A stretch of 64,000 bases of DNA, taken from assembly GCF_001436755.1 (NCBI RefSeq), contig NZ_AYZD01000015.1:272262-336261 (forward strand). The letters are read 5' to 3'. Shown piece after piece: positions 1 to 10,284 of this stretch. Each line of letters begins with the position of its first letter. Within the stretch, counting starts at the first letter, position 1. Origin of the DNA: Liquorilactobacillus aquaticus DSM 21051. GTDB lineage: Bacteria; Bacillota; Bacilli; Lactobacillales; Lactobacillaceae. The position numbers and the translations under genes were made by a program. The notes beneath the pieces are model-generated. The model was given only the letters and a program-made list of their open reading frames with translations. It did no database searches and was not told where the DNA came from.

Positions 1-1556
1 CCGTTTGGTGAATGCTCACTTGTGAAACCTTCTGGCAGTAAATCCTTTGCCTCGCGTTGGAACCAAACATTTGAACCGTATTCTTCAACAAGATCTGCAA
101 CATGTTGGACAGTTTCTGGCGTGATGATTGCCTCACCGTCTTCACCATAAAAGATTGGTAGCGGTACACCCCAAACACGCTGTCTCGAGATCACCCAGTC
201 ACCACGATCACGAATCATATTATGCAGCCGTTTCTGTCCCCAACTAGGGAAAAACTTGACCTTGTCGATTGCATCCAAAATATTGGTACGAATCTTATCC
301 ACAGAGGCAAACCATTGAGGTGTAGCACGGAAAATAATAGGTTTCTTAGTACGCCAATCAAATGGATAACTATGTTCATATGGAACATATTTTAACAATA
401 CTCCAGCTGCCTTTAACTTATCTAAAGCAATTTGATTCGCGTCTTCATAAAAAACTCCAGCAAAATCCTTGCCAGTATCATCAGTTAAATAGCCCTTGTC
501 GTCAACCGGAACGTAGATATCAAGCCCATATTGCTTCCCAACATTAAAGTCATCTTCCCCAAAACCAGGAGCTGTATGAACCAAACCAGTACCAGAATCT
601 AAGGTAACAAAGTCACCCAACATAGTAACTAGTTTACGTTCTGGATAAAATGGATGCTCGGCTAAGATGTTTTCAAGATCAGCTCCTTTAAGCGTCTTGA
701 CAATTTTATATTCCTCCCAGCCAAAGCGCTCCGCATTCTCAGCCACCAAATCTGTTGCAAGAACAAACTCACGTTGATCATCTTTGGGCTTGACAACAGA
801 ATAGTCAAAATCCTTGTCGACCGTGATTCCCTCAGAAGCAGGAATAGTCCATGGGGTTGTTGTCCAAACAACCATAAAAGTCTCATTATCATCCAGAATT
901 CCTTTTCCATCAATTACCTTTTCACCATAGAAAGCTGATGGAGAAGTAACATCATGGTATTCGACCTCAGCCTCAGCAAGGGCTGATTCTGACGACCAAG
1001 ACCAAAAAACAGGCTTCTTGCCCTTATAAATCAGTCCCGCTTCAGCCATTTTGCCAAATACTCTGATTTCTTGAGCTTCAAAAGATGGATCGAGCGTCAC
1101 ATAAGGATTATCCCATTCACCTGCTACACCTAAACGTTTAAAATCAGAACGTTGTTTGTCAACCTGTTCTAAAGCGTATTCTCGACATTTCTCACGAAAA
1201 TCAGCTACTGATAAGGACTTGCGGTCAACTCCAGCTTTTTTTAATTGCTGTTCAATTGGTAGCCCATGCGTATCCCAACCAGGAACATATGGTGAGCGAA
1301 ACCCCATCATTGACTTTGAACGAACAATAATATCCTTTGTAATCTTATTCAGAGCATGTCCCATATGGATATTTCCATTGGCATATGGAGGTCCGTCATG
1401 TAATACAAAAGTAGGTTTCCCTTGATTTAATTTTTGCCGACGTTCATAGACTTTGTTTTCTTCCCATTCTTTTTGACGTTCGCCTTCACGAACAGGCAGA
1501 TTGCCACGCATTGGAAATTTTGTTTTTCCTAAATTAAGCGTATCTTTAACTCTCAT
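1..1556 (-). CDS. ileS: Isoleucine--tRNA ligase, C-terminal part outside window
   Basis: Charges tRNA-Ile with isoleucine in the cytoplasm. About 518 N-terminal residues are visible and the gene runs off the left edge. The class I signature HMGH lies near residues 64-67 after GPPYANG. The CP1 editing domain is recognisable from WTTTPWTIP and [10 protein letters not shown]. The KMSKS motif would lie beyond the edge. The ATG at 1556 follows a T-box leader with a GGGGAG ribosome binding site. It follows divIVA as usual for lactobacilli, but the intervening T-box makes it a separately controlled unit. Family assignment is secure. Confidence 0.97.
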   Translation of the reverse strand, partial: MRVKDTLNLGKTKFPMRGNLPVREGERQKEWEENKVYERRQKLNQGKPTFVLHDGPPYANGNIHMGHALNKITKDIIVRSKSMMGFRSPYVPGWDTHGLPIEQQLKKAGVDRKSLSVADFREKCREYALEQVDKQRSDFKRLGVAGEWDNPYVTLDPSFEAQEIRVFGKMAEAGLIYKGKKPVFWSWSSESALAEAEVEYHDVTSPSAFYGEKVIDGKGILDDNETFMVVWTTTPWTIPASEGITVDKDFDYSVVKPKDDQREFVLATDLVAENAERFGWEEYKIVKTLKGADLENILAEHPFYPERKLVTMLGDFVTLDSGTGLVHTAPGFGEDDFNVGKQYGLDIYVPVDDKGYLTDDTGKDFAGVFYEDANQIALDKLKAAGVLLKYVPYEHSYPFDWRTKKPIIFRATPQWFASVDKIRTNILDAIDKVKFFPSWGQKRLHNMIRDRGDWVISRQRVWGVPLPIFYGEDGEAIITPETVQHVADLVEEYGSNVWFQREAKDLLPEGFTSEHSPN

Positions 1557-1582
1557 TTTTTTCTCCCCTTTTTTTAAATACT

Positions 1583-1790
1583 AAAAAAAGACTTCATCCA
1601 AGGGACGAAATCTTCGCGGTACCACCCAAATTCAGAACTGATAACAACACATATTATCAATCCAACTCAAACATTTAATAACGACCATGAGCCGATTGAA
1701 CCTACTAAAAATTCAGTCCAACAATCTGGAAAGATGATATCTGGATAAAATTCAATCATCGGCCTCACACCAAAACGCCAACTCGCTAAG
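1583..1790 (-). promoter_or_regulatory. T-box leader (tRNA-Ile-sensing riboswitch) of ileS
   Basis: The minus strand carries the T-box core GGGTGGTACCGCG at 1615-1627. It is followed by a terminator hairpin (AAGATTTCGTCC... pairing with ...GGATGAAGTCTT) and a U-run at about 1583-1612. Upstream, the AGCGAG...GTGTGAG region near 1765-1788 fits stem I. An AUC triplet near 1735 is a plausible specifier, but I did not fold the stem to prove it. Uncharged tRNA-Ile should stabilise the antiterminator and switch ileS on. Confidence 0.9.
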
Positions 1791-1821
1791 ATTTTTTTTA
1801 CTCAAACTTATTCTTTCAATT

Positions 1822-2544
1822 TTATTTATTTTCACTGATGTTGGCATTTTCATCAAAATGCTGTCCGTTGTCTTCATTTTCTTCTGGGAAAATAACAACA
1901 GCTTTTTTCTGATCAACCGTTCCATTATCATCATCAGTCTCATTTGGAACATTGTTTGAGACTGATTGTACTTCCTTTGCAGCCTGTTTGTCAAGGTCTT
2001 CATTTCGGCGAATTGCATCTTGGATAGCCTCATAGTTACTGGTATCTCCTTGCTTGAGGATTTCATCCCATTCACTGCTTCTAACGACCTCCAATTGTGA
2101 TTCCATCATAACTTGGAGCTTCTGTCTAAAGATACGAGCTTGCTTTTTAAGGTCATCAGTTTCAACAGTCAAACGCTTAGCCTTTTGAGAAGCATCATCA
2201 ACAATATGCCGTGCCTTTTCATTGGCTTGATCGACTATATCCTGTGCTTGCTTTTGAGCTTCATGGTTGATAATTTCGGCTTCGCGCTGTGCATTTGCTT
2301 TGACTTTGTCTGCCGCCTCTTGTGCAACGATAATTGACTGGTTCAAAGAATCTTTCAAGTCGTTAAAATACTTGAGCTTTTCTTCACCTTGTTTGAGACC
2401 TTCCGCTAAATGCTCATTTTCTTTCAAGTTGAGTTCGTAATCTTTAATGATTTGATCTAAAAAATCGTTAACTTCATCTTGATCATACCCACGCAACTTA
2501 ACACGAAATTCTTTGTTATGAATATCCAATGGGGTCAATGTCAT
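1822..2544 (-). CDS. divIVA: Cell division protein DivIVA
   Basis: 240-residue pole/septum scaffold protein that senses negative membrane curvature. The N-terminal DivIVA domain begins TPLDIHNKEF and contains the conserved GYDQDEVNDFLDQI near residues 39-52. It is followed by a long coiled coil (about residues 55-165) rich in Glu, Gln, Ala and Lys, then an acidic disordered tail. It sits 24 bases after ylmH at the end of the dcw string, the standard Gram-positive position. A second minus-strand reading frame over its tail (1752-2075) is a shadow. Confidence 0.95.
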   Translation of the reverse strand: MTLTPLDIHNKEFRVKLRGYDQDEVNDFLDQIIKDYELNLKENEHLAEGLKQGEEKLKYFNDLKDSLNQSIIVAQEAADKVKANAQREAEIINHEAQKQAQDIVDQANEKARHIVDDASQKAKRLTVETDDLKKQARIFRQKLQVMMESQLEVVRSSEWDEILKQGDTSNYEAIQDAIRRNEDLDKQAAKEVQSVSNNVPNETDDDNGTVDQKKAVVIFPEENEDNGQHFDENANISENK

Positions 2545-2568
2545 ATCCCCAACACCTCCAATTATGTA

Positions 2569-3354
2569 TTAGTTTTCTAAAACAGAAACATTCAATCTTA
2601 TTTTACCCTTTTTAGAAACGCCTTGCACATCATCTATTCTAAAACGACCATAACCTCTAACGGAAACAATATCTTTTATCCCGAGTTCCAAATCTGGTTT
2701 TTCAACAAGCATCCAATTCAAGTGTATCTTTTGCGCCTGCAACAGGTCCTTCACGTGCTTACGAGAAAGATTGTAGACACCTGCGATCAAAACATCGATC
2801 CGCAAAGAACTAGCGGAAATCAGTATATCCTTCCATTCATCCTGTGACAAAACCAATTCTTTCTTAGGAACGACTGTCATTTTCACTTTTATGCGGCCAA
2901 TATGGTCAACCTGCAAACGAATATAATCCACCATCTGTGCATCGACAACAAGCTGCCACTTTTCGCCATCAGTTACTATATCACCGAGAACATCACGCTT
3001 TATTCCAATATTCATTAACGTTCCCAACACTTGACTATGTCGCAATTCTGCAAACTTGGTTGGATAATTTATTTCCATTAATGAAATTTCAAAATCGGAT
3101 TGTACTGGTTCATAGTATTCGGGGTAGAACAAAATTCTTTTTCTTTCCGCCTGAGAAGCAAGTCCAAAACTTTTCATCTTGATTTGATCATCATCTTTCA
3201 AAAGTTTTGTGGCAATCAGTTGCTCACGCGGGTTAAAAAAGCGAGTCAAAATCGGACGATACTCATTTCTAACCCTATCAAGAGTGTCTTGAATATCATC
3301 AATAATAACAGCTTCATCTTTTCTAAAATGTTGATAAACGCTATTTTCACTCAT
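2569..3354 (-). CDS. ylmH: YlmH family RNA-binding protein (S4 domain)
   Basis: 261-residue cytoplasmic protein with a C-terminal S4 RNA-binding domain (about residues 180-255; SSLRIDVLIAGVYNLSRKH, then VKDLLQAQKIHLNW). Family members bind ribosomal RNA and act in translation or ribosome rescue and in division. I chose the ATG at 3354 (MSENSVYQHFRKDE), matching family N-termini. A GTG at 3366, directly after the yggT stop, would add four residues. It sits between yggT and divIVA in the ftsZ-sepF-yggT-ylmH-divIVA order. Confidence 0.9.
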   Translation of the reverse strand: MSENSVYQHFRKDEAVIIDDIQDTLDRVRNEYRPILTRFFNPREQLIATKLLKDDDQIKMKSFGLASQAERKRILFYPEYYEPVQSDFEISLMEINYPTKFAELRHSQVLGTLMNIGIKRDVLGDIVTDGEKWQLVVDAQMVDYIRLQVDHIGRIKVKMTVVPKKELVLSQDEWKDILISASSLRIDVLIAGVYNLSRKHVKDLLQAQKIHLNWMLVEKPDLELGIKDIVSVRGYGRFRIDDVQGVSKKGKIRLNVSVLEN

Positions 3355-3366
3355 TATACATCCCAC

Positions 3367-3645
3367 TTAAAAAAATATCATAAAAAGGTTTAGTAATAAA
3401 ACAAGAACAACGTCAAAACCATACTTAATGAACTGCAATGCAACGAGAGCAACAATAGGCGCGAAGCTTATTCCTCCAAGTGGCGGAATAAATCTCTCGA
3501 AAAAACCTAGGTATGGTTGACATATACGACCAAGGAACTGACCTAGCTTTGTTTGATAAGCTCCTGGAAACCAAGACATCAACACAAAAGCTACGATTGC
3601 CAATGAATACAGTTCAAATAAACGATCAAAAATAGTTATAATCAA
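3367..3645 (-). CDS. yggT: YggT family membrane protein
   Basis: 92-residue integral membrane protein with two hydrophobic helices (about residues 3-26 and 63-90) flanking the conserved PYLGFFERFIPPLGGISFAP region. Members (YlmG/YggT) are linked to cell division and cofactor assembly, but the molecular role is not settled. The start is a TTG at 3645, supported by an AAGGGG ribosome binding site eight bases upstream. It lies between sepF and ylmH, tightly spaced, so co-transcription with ftsZ is likely. Confidence 0.88.
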   Translation of the reverse strand: MIITIFDRLFELYSLAIVAFVLMSWFPGAYQTKLGQFLGRICQPYLGFFERFIPPLGGISFAPIVALVALQFIKYGFDVVLVLLLNLFMIFF

Positions 3646-3665
3646 TTAGTTAACCCCTTAATCAT

Positions 3666-4091
3666 TCAAAAATCATTATCGGAAAATTCGGCAGCTACAT
3701 TTCCTTCGACAACAAATCCATGTGGCGTACATAGAAAAATCTGTTCTCCTATGCGTTGGACTTCTCCACCAATGGCAAACACAGTCCCGGTTAAGAAATC
3801 TACAACACGGTGTGCTTGCTGCTCATCCATCCTTTGGAAATTAACAACTGCGGCTTGGTCGTTCAATAGACGAGTGGCAATAACTTTAACATCAGAATAT
3901 ATTCTTGGTTCAAATAATGCAATTTTTTTCTCCACTTTTTCTTGCCCTCTTGCATGCATCGAAACGACCTTTGAATTCTTGGAAGTATCAGCCAAATCTT
4001 TATCTTTTTTCGCATAAAAATCATCTGATTGATACGCTTCATCCTCATCTGCCATTCCAAAAAAGCGTCCAATCTTTTCACCAAGAGCCAT
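3666..4091 (-). CDS. sepF: Cell division protein SepF
   Basis: 141-residue FtsZ-bundling and membrane-anchoring protein. The N-terminal amphipathic helix MALGEKIGRFFG (residues 1-12) fits the membrane anchor. An acidic linker follows, then the SepF core (about residues 55-141) with YSDVKVIATRLLNDQAAVVNF and the DFLTGTVFAIGG segment. I chose the ATG at 4091 because AGGAGGGG lies seven bases before it. The longer GTG start at 4109 would translate the ribosome binding site itself. It follows ftsZ by 35 bases. Confidence 0.93.
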   Translation of the reverse strand: MALGEKIGRFFGMADEDEAYQSDDFYAKKDKDLADTSKNSKVVSMHARGQEKVEKKIALFEPRIYSDVKVIATRLLNDQAAVVNFQRMDEQQAHRVVDFLTGTVFAIGGEVQRIGEQIFLCTPHGFVVEGNVAAEFSDNDF

Positions 4092-4126
4092 ATCCACCCC
4101 TCCTATCACGCCAATGTGTTTTTTTA

Positions 4127-5389
4127 TTATTTACGACGATGACGGAAAAATGGTGGTGTACTCAAGCCATCATCATCGTTTTCATTTTTTTCTTTTGCAG
4201 CATCCATCTTAAAAATATCGAATTTTTTCTTTTCAACATTTTGGAATTCATCTTGACGTTCATTTTGATTAACTTTCCGTTCACCCGAAATTTCGCGTCT
4301 CAGATCCCAATCTCTAAGTGGGTCTGCATTCTCACCAGATTTTACTTCCTGTTGTTCAATACCAGAAGACTGTGTATTTTTATCCTCCAGCGGATTCAAA
4401 CGATTGTTACGTCTTTGAGCCTGTTCTCTCTTCTTTTTATCAATTCCAGTTGCAATAACAGTTACAACAACTGTATCTTCCAAGTCTTCATTAATCGAAG
4501 TTCCAAAAATAATATTAACATCACTTGTTGCAGCCTGTGCTACAATGTCAGAAGCATCTTGCGCTTCAAAAAGACTTAAATCAGGTCCCCCAGTGATATT
4601 CAAAAGAACTTGTTCAGCTCCATCTATTGAGACCTCAAGCAACGGTGAAGAAATGGCTTTTTTTGTTGCTTCTGCAGTTCTATTCTCGCCATTTGCAGAA
4701 CCAATTCCCATCAGAGCAGAACCTTGATTTTCCATCACCGTTTTAACATCAGCAAAGTCAAGGTTGACATAGCCTGGTGAAGTAATTAAATCAGATATTC
4801 CTTGAACACCTTGCCGTAAAACATTGTCGGCTTCTTTAAAGGCTTCCAGCATTGGGGTCTTCTTATCGACAATTTCCAATAGACGGTTATTTGCAATAAT
4901 AACCAGCGTGTCCACATGCTCTTTCATTTGTGCAACACCTTCAGCAGCGTATCGCGCACGTTTAGGCCCTTCAAAACTAAATGGACGTGTAACCACCCCG
5001 ACAGTTAACGCTCCTTGTTCTTTTGCTACCTTTGCAATAATTGGTGCAGCACCAGTACCTGTTCCACCGCCCATACCTGCGGTCACAAAAATCATGTCGG
5101 CACCCTTCAACGACTCAGCGATCGATTCTTCACTTTCTTGAGCAGCTTTGTTCCCAATTTCAGGATTTGAACCCGCGCCCAACCCCCGTGTTAGTTTTGG
5201 TCCGAGTTGAATCTTAGTTTCAGCATTAGAACTTTTTAGAGCCTGTACATCCGTGTTGGCAACTATAAACTCAACACCCTTAACATCATCGGCAATCATA
5301 CGATTTACTGCATTCCCGCCAGCACCGCCTACACCGATCACTTTGATTGTTGCACCTGTGTTTTCATTTGCATCTAGTGAAAATTCCAT
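4127..5389 (-). CDS. ftsZ: Cell division protein FtsZ
   Basis: 420-residue tubulin-like GTPase that forms the Z-ring at midcell. The tubulin signature GGGTGTG is at residues 107-113. The N-terminal [13 protein letters not shown] nucleotide-binding loop and the T7-loop region ([11 protein letters not shown]) are intact. The core ends near residue 320, followed by a variable acidic linker and a C-terminal conserved peptide ([15 protein letters not shown]) that binds FtsA and SepF. It lies 25 bases downstream of ftsA, almost certainly in the same transcript. Confidence 0.98.
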   Translation of the reverse strand: MEFSLDANENTGATIKVIGVGGAGGNAVNRMIADDVKGVEFIVANTDVQALKSSNAETKIQLGPKLTRGLGAGSNPEIGNKAAQESEESIAESLKGADMIFVTAGMGGGTGTGAAPIIAKVAKEQGALTVGVVTRPFSFEGPKRARYAAEGVAQMKEHVDTLVIIANNRLLEIVDKKTPMLEAFKEADNVLRQGVQGISDLITSPGYVNLDFADVKTVMENQGSALMGIGSANGENRTAEATKKAISSPLLEVSIDGAEQVLLNITGGPDLSLFEAQDASDIVAQAATSDVNIIFGTSINEDLEDTVVVTVIATGIDKKKREQAQRRNNRLNPLEDKNTQSSGIEQQEVKSGENADPLRDWDLRREISGERKVNQNERQDEFQNVEKKKFDIFKMDAAKEKNENDDDGLSTPPFFRHRRK

Positions 5390-5413
5390 TACGCTTTCCC
5401 TCCAATTTATAAA

Positions 5414-6736
5414 TCAATCAAAAAATGTGTTGAAGAAATTTTTGACACCCTCAAAAGCATTATTCTTTTTTCCAGCATTACGTTTCTTTTTAATATCTTT
5501 TTCTTCAACTTGTGGCTTAAGTGCTACGACTTTGTTGCTTTCTTTCAAAGCATCAAGTTCATCTCCACTAGCAATGGTGCTTTTTACAATTTTTTCAATT
5601 TCACCCTGTTGCATAACATACTTAATCAACCCAATTGCTTGTGAAAAAGATGGATGTCTCAATCCCATCTGCTGTGGTATGAAAACTTTGGCGTTTACGC
5701 CAAAAATATCTTCAGCAAGTTCTTTCATTCCAGGAAGTGCAGCAAGTCCACCAGTAAGTACAATGCCTCCTGGAAGTTGCAAAGCTCTGATATCTTCAAG
5801 TTCGTCTCTCAATTTTTCAAAAATTTGAGTCATCCTTGCTTCGATAATTTCACTCAGATATTCTCCACTCACTTGAACTGGATCAACTTTTCCAACAACT
5901 TCAACAGGAAATACATCATCCTTTGAGGCTAAACTGCTTGTCGCATAACCATAATTACGCTTGATTTTTTCTGCGTTCTCAAGTGAGGTGTTTAAAACAA
6001 CAGAAATATCTTTTGTGACAAACATTCCGCCCTCTTGGTCAACGTATGTATATTTTAATTTATGATCATGTACAACAGCAGCAGTTGTTTGACCACCACC
6101 AATATCAATTATAACAGCTCCAAAATCTTGTTCACCATCACTCAAAGCAATAGTTGAAAGTGCTAGAGCTGAAACAACTGTGCCCTCAATCTTAAGTCCT
6201 GCTTTTTCAACACATTTCATCGTATTATGCAAAACTGTCTTAGGACCTGTGTACACAACCCCGTTCATCTCCAAACGCACACCTATCATTCCCCGAGGAT
6301 CTTTTATGCCATCAAAACCATCGACAATAAATTCATCCGGAATGATATCAATTACATCGCGTTCAGGAGGAAGTTTTTGAACGAGCGCCGCTTCGGTAAC
6401 TCGGTAAACATCATTTTCATCTATTTCTTTTGAACTTCCAGCTTCATCACTAACAGCAATCATTCCATTGCAAGGGACGATCTCGAGAAGATTTGCTGGA
6501 ATTCCAACTGTTACTTTTGATATCTGGATGTTCGCTTTTTGCTCAGCTTGCTGGATCGCCTTTTTAATTGCGCTGACAGCACGATCGATATCTACGATCA
6601 CTCCGCGACTCAATCCGTCTGAACGTTCACTTCCCACCCCGATGATGTTCATCTGATCTTTTATATGTTCGGCAACTATTACCTTAATCGATGTCGTACC
6701 AATATCGAGTCCAACATATATTCCAGAATTTTCCAT
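5414..6736 (-). CDS. ftsA: Cell division protein FtsA
   Basis: 440-residue actin-like ATPase that anchors FtsZ to the membrane. The actin-fold phosphate-1 motif GLDIGTTSIKVIV lies near residues 9-21, phosphate-2 IDIGGGQTT near residue 210 and GGIVLTGGLAALPG near residue 325. The tail ends in an amphipathic segment (FEGVKNFFNTFFD) suited to membrane binding. The ATG at 6736 is preceded by GGGGGG eight bases upstream. A TTG just before it is less likely. Confidence 0.97.
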   Translation of the reverse strand: MENSGIYVGLDIGTTSIKVIVAEHIKDQMNIIGVGSERSDGLSRGVIVDIDRAVSAIKKAIQQAEQKANIQISKVTVGIPANLLEIVPCNGMIAVSDEAGSSKEIDENDVYRVTEAALVQKLPPERDVIDIIPDEFIVDGFDGIKDPRGMIGVRLEMNGVVYTGPKTVLHNTMKCVEKAGLKIEGTVVSALALSTIALSDGEQDFGAVIIDIGGGQTTAAVVHDHKLKYTYVDQEGGMFVTKDISVVLNTSLENAEKIKRNYGYATSSLASKDDVFPVEVVGKVDPVQVSGEYLSEIIEARMTQIFEKLRDELEDIRALQLPGGIVLTGGLAALPGMKELAEDIFGVNAKVFIPQQMGLRHPSFSQAIGLIKYVMQQGEIEKIVKSTIASGDELDALKESNKVVALKPQVEEKDIKKKRNAGKKNNAFEGVKNFFNTFFD

Positions 6737-6886
6737 CAATAGAGCCCCCCTTTTCTTAAATTTAATTAAACACTATTATAGTAAGAAATTACTCAATTTG
6801 ATTATTTAAATTTTACCACACTGTTTCCCATTAATACACTTCTCGCGTCTCAAATGCCTAAATTAATCATATTCAACCTTTATTTT

Positions 6887-7735
6887 TTAATTTAGTGGAT
6901 ATGAATAAGCTCCAACTTCAAAATCAACAAGTATTTTATTACTATTTTTTGCTTTGATGTCTGGGTAGTATGCCATTTTTCTAGCAAAAGTTGAAATCGT
7001 GGCAATTATCTCATTTCCATCGTTCATATAAATTTTAATTCTTTGCTCGTTGACATCAGTCGGTGTATAGTGAATCTCAGACATCGCATTGCGCAGGTTA
7101 GGCGAAAGACGAGCTACCTGCTTTGCCAAAGATGACAACTCGTTCCGATTTTTAAACTGATAATAAAGCGGATAGTTTCCTTGTGCTTCATCACGTGCAA
7201 TCTTAGAAATATTACCAAAACTGTTCAAAGAATAGTATTTTCCTTTTTTTGCCACATATCCAACAATTGGAGACTCACTCACCTCGTAACTAATTGTTGT
7301 TCCGCTAATGACAAGCTTAATATCCTTAATGTCAGAAACCTGTTTTTTTACTTTACTTTTTATTTCTTTTTCATTGAGAAAAGTCCTTATAAGTAAATTA
7401 CCCTTTCGAACACCACCAGCTTTAACGACAGCCTCCTTAGTAAGCGTATCGGTTCCAGAAACTTCGATTTTCTGAACTTTACTAGCTGGGAGAACCAAAT
7501 ATAAAGACATTAAGCCTAACAGGGAGAACACAAAAAGATTACAGATTAAATGCCTCTTGAGAACTTTTCGCCGCTGTCTGACTAAATCAGGCAACTTGTT
7601 CCCGATTCGCTTTTTATTGAAGAATTGGTGTTTCTTCCACTTCGATTTTTTTTCCCGCTCCTGCTGTGCTTTTTCCCAAGGAGTAAGGGGACTAGCATTT
7701 TGAGATTTAAGCTTAGAGCGCCTTAATTTCTTCAT
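6887..7735 (-). CDS. divIB: Cell division protein DivIB/FtsQ
   Basis: 282-residue bitopic membrane protein of the FtsL-DivIC-DivIB divisome complex. It has a long basic cytoplasmic N-terminus, one transmembrane helix (about residues 65-85, LICNLFVFSLLGLMSLYLVL), then the extracellular POTRA domain (VQKIEVSGTDTLTKEAV...) and the FtsQ beta domain. I chose the ATG at 7735. A GTG at 7744 would add three residues but sits only two bases from the GGGGA motif. It follows murG by 31 bases; murB and ftsW are not in this cluster. Confidence 0.9.
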   Translation of the reverse strand: MKKLRRSKLKSQNASPLTPWEKAQQEREKKSKWKKHQFFNKKRIGNKLPDLVRQRRKVLKRHLICNLFVFSLLGLMSLYLVLPASKVQKIEVSGTDTLTKEAVVKAGGVRKGNLLIRTFLNEKEIKSKVKKQVSDIKDIKLVISGTTISYEVSESPIVGYVAKKGKYYSLNSFGNISKIARDEAQGNYPLYYQFKNRNELSSLAKQVARLSPNLRNAMSEIHYTPTDVNEQRIKIYMNDGNEIIATISTFARKMAYYPDIKAKNSNKILVDFEVGAYSYPLN

Positions 7736-7766
7736 CTCAGTCACACTCCCCTTTTCTTAATACTTG

Positions 7767-8867
7767 TTATCTATGAGAATCGGCAATCAACTGTGTAAGA
7801 ATTTCAGTTATTTTGTCTGCTGCATCAGTCGTACCTGCTTTTTTAGCGTTCTCGCTCATCGTTTTTTGAAGGTTATCGTCCAACATCAACTTGTTAATCA
7901 TAGCTGCCAAACTTTTTCCATTCAAATCCGCTTCTTTAATCATTTCCGCAGCTCGGGCACTTACCAAGCTTTGAGCGTTGTGCGTCTGGTGATCATTAGT
8001 TACATAAGGGCTTGGAACCAAAATAGAAGGTATCCCCAATGCCGTTATTTCTGCCAAACTTGTTGCTCCAGCGCGGCCGACAATACAGCTGACCTCAGGA
8101 AGGATCGAAGGCATATCCGGTATATATGGTTCGACGGCAACATTTTTAGGTGAATTTTCACCAATCATTTCTTTGATTTTGTCAAAATGAACACTTCCCG
8201 TGACAAATAAAATTTGATAGTCTTTGTCCTTTAAAAAGGGAAATGATTCAACTGTCGCCTCGTTTATTCTCCTCGCTCCACGTGATCCTCCAAATATTAA
8301 AACTGTTTTCTTATTCGATACTAACCCATAATCCTTAAGCCTATTGCTCGGCTTCATTCCAACAACTTGCTGGGCACGAGGGTTTCCTGTGAAAATAACT
8401 TTTGAGGCTGGAAAATTTTTAACAGCTTCTGTAAATGAAATACCTATTTTATCAACAAAATGACTCAAAAATTTATTTGTAACTCCAGCCACACTATTCT
8501 GTTCATGAATAAAGGTTGGGATCCCCATTCTTGCTGCAGCATAAACCACCGCACCGCAAACAAATCCGCCTGTCCCTACAACAACATCAGGTTTAAATTC
8601 TTTTAATATTTTCTTAGCTGTACGAACGCTTTTCAAAAAAAGATACACTGTCCTGAAATTCTCAAGCGACAATGATCGTTTGAAGCCTTGAATTCTAATA
8701 GTCTTAAAAGGAATGCCTGCATCTGGAACAATCTTATTTTCTAATCCCTTATGCGTACCAACATACAAGATTTCGGAGGAAGGTTCTTTTTTCTTCACAG
8801 CATCAATCAAAGCAAGTGCTGGATATATATGCCCCCCGGTGCCTCCGCCTGAAACTAGTAACCTCAT
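7767..8867 (-). CDS. murG: UDP-GlcNAc:undecaprenyl-PP-MurNAc-pentapeptide GlcNAc transferase
   Basis: 366-residue glycosyltransferase that converts lipid I to lipid II at the inner membrane face. The glycine-rich loop [12 protein letters not shown] is at residues 7-18, a second G-loop ([10 protein letters not shown]) lies near residues 192-201, and the UDP-GlcNAc-binding segment [18 protein letters not shown] is present near residue 263. The start overlaps the murD stop by four bases (ATGA), a typical translational coupling. Full length for the family. Confidence 0.98.
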   Translation of the reverse strand: MRLLVSGGGTGGHIYPALALIDAVKKKEPSSEILYVGTHKGLENKIVPDAGIPFKTIRIQGFKRSLSLENFRTVYLFLKSVRTAKKILKEFKPDVVVGTGGFVCGAVVYAAARMGIPTFIHEQNSVAGVTNKFLSHFVDKIGISFTEAVKNFPASKVIFTGNPRAQQVVGMKPSNRLKDYGLVSNKKTVLIFGGSRGARRINEATVESFPFLKDKDYQILFVTGSVHFDKIKEMIGENSPKNVAVEPYIPDMPSILPEVSCIVGRAGATSLAEITALGIPSILVPSPYVTNDHQTHNAQSLVSARAAEMIKEADLNGKSLAAMINKLMLDDNLQKTMSENAKKAGTTDAADKITEILTQLIADSHR

Positions 8868-10240
8868 TTTTCTTCCTCCGCTTTTTTAACCAGCTTTTCA
8901 ATTGTATTAATATACATGTCGCCACGAACCTCAAAAGTCGGATATTGATCCCAACTTGCACATGCAGGTGATAGAAGAATAATGTCGCCTTCATGACTCA
9001 TCTTATAAGCTAATGGAACAGCTGTAACAACATTTTCTGTATGTTTAATGTCACTTATCCCAGCTTTTTTCCCAGCCTCTGCCATTAAATCTGCAGTTTC
9101 TCCAAAAACAATCAAACTACGCACATTTTTAAAGTATGGTATTAAGCGTTCAAAAGTAAAACCTCGATCAAGTCCGCCTGCCAACAAAATAATCGGCGCT
9201 TTGAACCCAGACAATGCTTTTTCTGTAGCCTCCGTATTTGTTGCTTTTGAATCATTATAAAATTTACGCTTGTTGAATGTTGTCACGTATTGTGTGCGAT
9301 GACGTACACCCGAAAAAGTCTTTAAAACCTCAACGATACTTTCGGTAGTTTGACCCATCAATTTAGCAACTGTTAATGCTGCTAGCGCGTTCTCAACATT
9401 ATGCGATCCTGGAACCTTTATATCATCAGCGGCCATTATTTTTTCATCGCGATAGTAGAGAAAACCGTCTTTTTCGTACGCACCAGTCTCTATCTTGTCC
9501 TGCCGTGAAAAAGGAATGACCTTCGCACGGGATTGTTTGCTTAAATTTCGCCATTCTTCTGAATCCCAATTAACTACAAAGAAGTCACTTTTATCTTGGT
9601 TCATCGTAATTCGCATTTTTGCTTTAATATAATTTTCCCGCGTTCCATGATAGTCTGTGTGTGCTTCATAAATATTAGTTAACACAGCAATGTGAGGGTG
9701 TAGTTTTGTAATCCCCAGCAACTGGAAGCTTGATAGTTCACTGACCATGACATCTTCTGGAGCAGCCTTTTGAGCAACCACTGAAGCAGGAATACCAATA
9801 TTACCTGCAACATAGGCGCGTCCTTTCTGGCGGTCCTGGTTAAGCATTAGAGAAATCATTGTCGTTGTTGTTGTTTTACCATTCGTACCGGTTACACCAA
9901 TCATTTGGGCCTCAAGTACTTCATATGCCAATTCTGGCTCAGTAATAATCTGTATGTTTTGCTTCACTGCAGCGCTAACTAATATATTTGAATAGGGAAT
10001 TCCCGGATTTTTAACAATTAATTCGGTTCCATCCAAAAGGCTCAACGGATGACTTCCCGTAATAACTCTTATCCCAGCATTCTCAAGCTCAGTAACAATT
10101 GTCTCATCTTTCGGTTTTTTTAAGTCATTGACTGTCACCTGTGCACCTAATTTATGTAACAGCTTAGCTGCATTAAAACCACTTTTCCCTAAACCAATTA
10201 TGAGTATGCGCATATTTTTGTAATTTGTGATTTCTTTCAT
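8864..10240 (-). CDS. murD: UDP-N-acetylmuramoyl-L-alanine--D-glutamate ligase
   Basis: 458-residue cytoplasmic Mur ligase adding D-Glu to UDP-MurNAc-L-Ala. The N-terminal Rossmann domain begins [12 protein letters not shown]. The ATP P-loop is [12 protein letters not shown] (near residue 113), and the C-terminal domain carries [13 protein letters not shown] and AGGLDRG. I chose the ATG at 10240, with AAGGAAG nine bases upstream. A TTG two codons earlier sits too close to that site. It lies between mraY and murG. Confidence 0.97.
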   Translation of the reverse strand: MKEITNYKNMRILIIGLGKSGFNAAKLLHKLGAQVTVNDLKKPKDETIVTELENAGIRVITGSHPLSLLDGTELIVKNPGIPYSNILVSAAVKQNIQIITEPELAYEVLEAQMIGVTGTNGKTTTTTMISLMLNQDRQKGRAYVAGNIGIPASVVAQKAAPEDVMVSELSSFQLLGITKLHPHIAVLTNIYEAHTDYHGTRENYIKAKMRITMNQDKSDFFVVNWDSEEWRNLSKQSRAKVIPFSRQDKIETGAYEKDGFLYYRDEKIMAADDIKVPGSHNVENALAALTVAKLMGQTTESIVEVLKTFSGVRHRTQYVTTFNKRKFYNDSKATNTEATEKALSGFKAPIILLAGGLDRGFTFERLIPYFKNVRSLIVFGETADLMAEAGKKAGISDIKHTENVVTAVPLAYKMSHEGDIILLSPACASWDQYPTFEVRGDMYINTIEKLVKKAEEEK

Positions 10241-10284
10241 TTTCAAAGACTTCCTTATAAATTATGTTAGCTTACATTAATACT

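Noticed and set aside
1752-2075. 107-codon minus-strand frame over the divIVA tail
   Set aside because: It overlaps divIVA in another frame and the ileS leader, with Met/Lys-rich composition; not protein-like.
3905-4579. 224-codon plus-strand frame opposite sepF and ftsZ
   Set aside because: It is antisense to two certain genes, is rich in Phe, Ile and Ser as expected from reversed coding sequence, and has no ribosome site.
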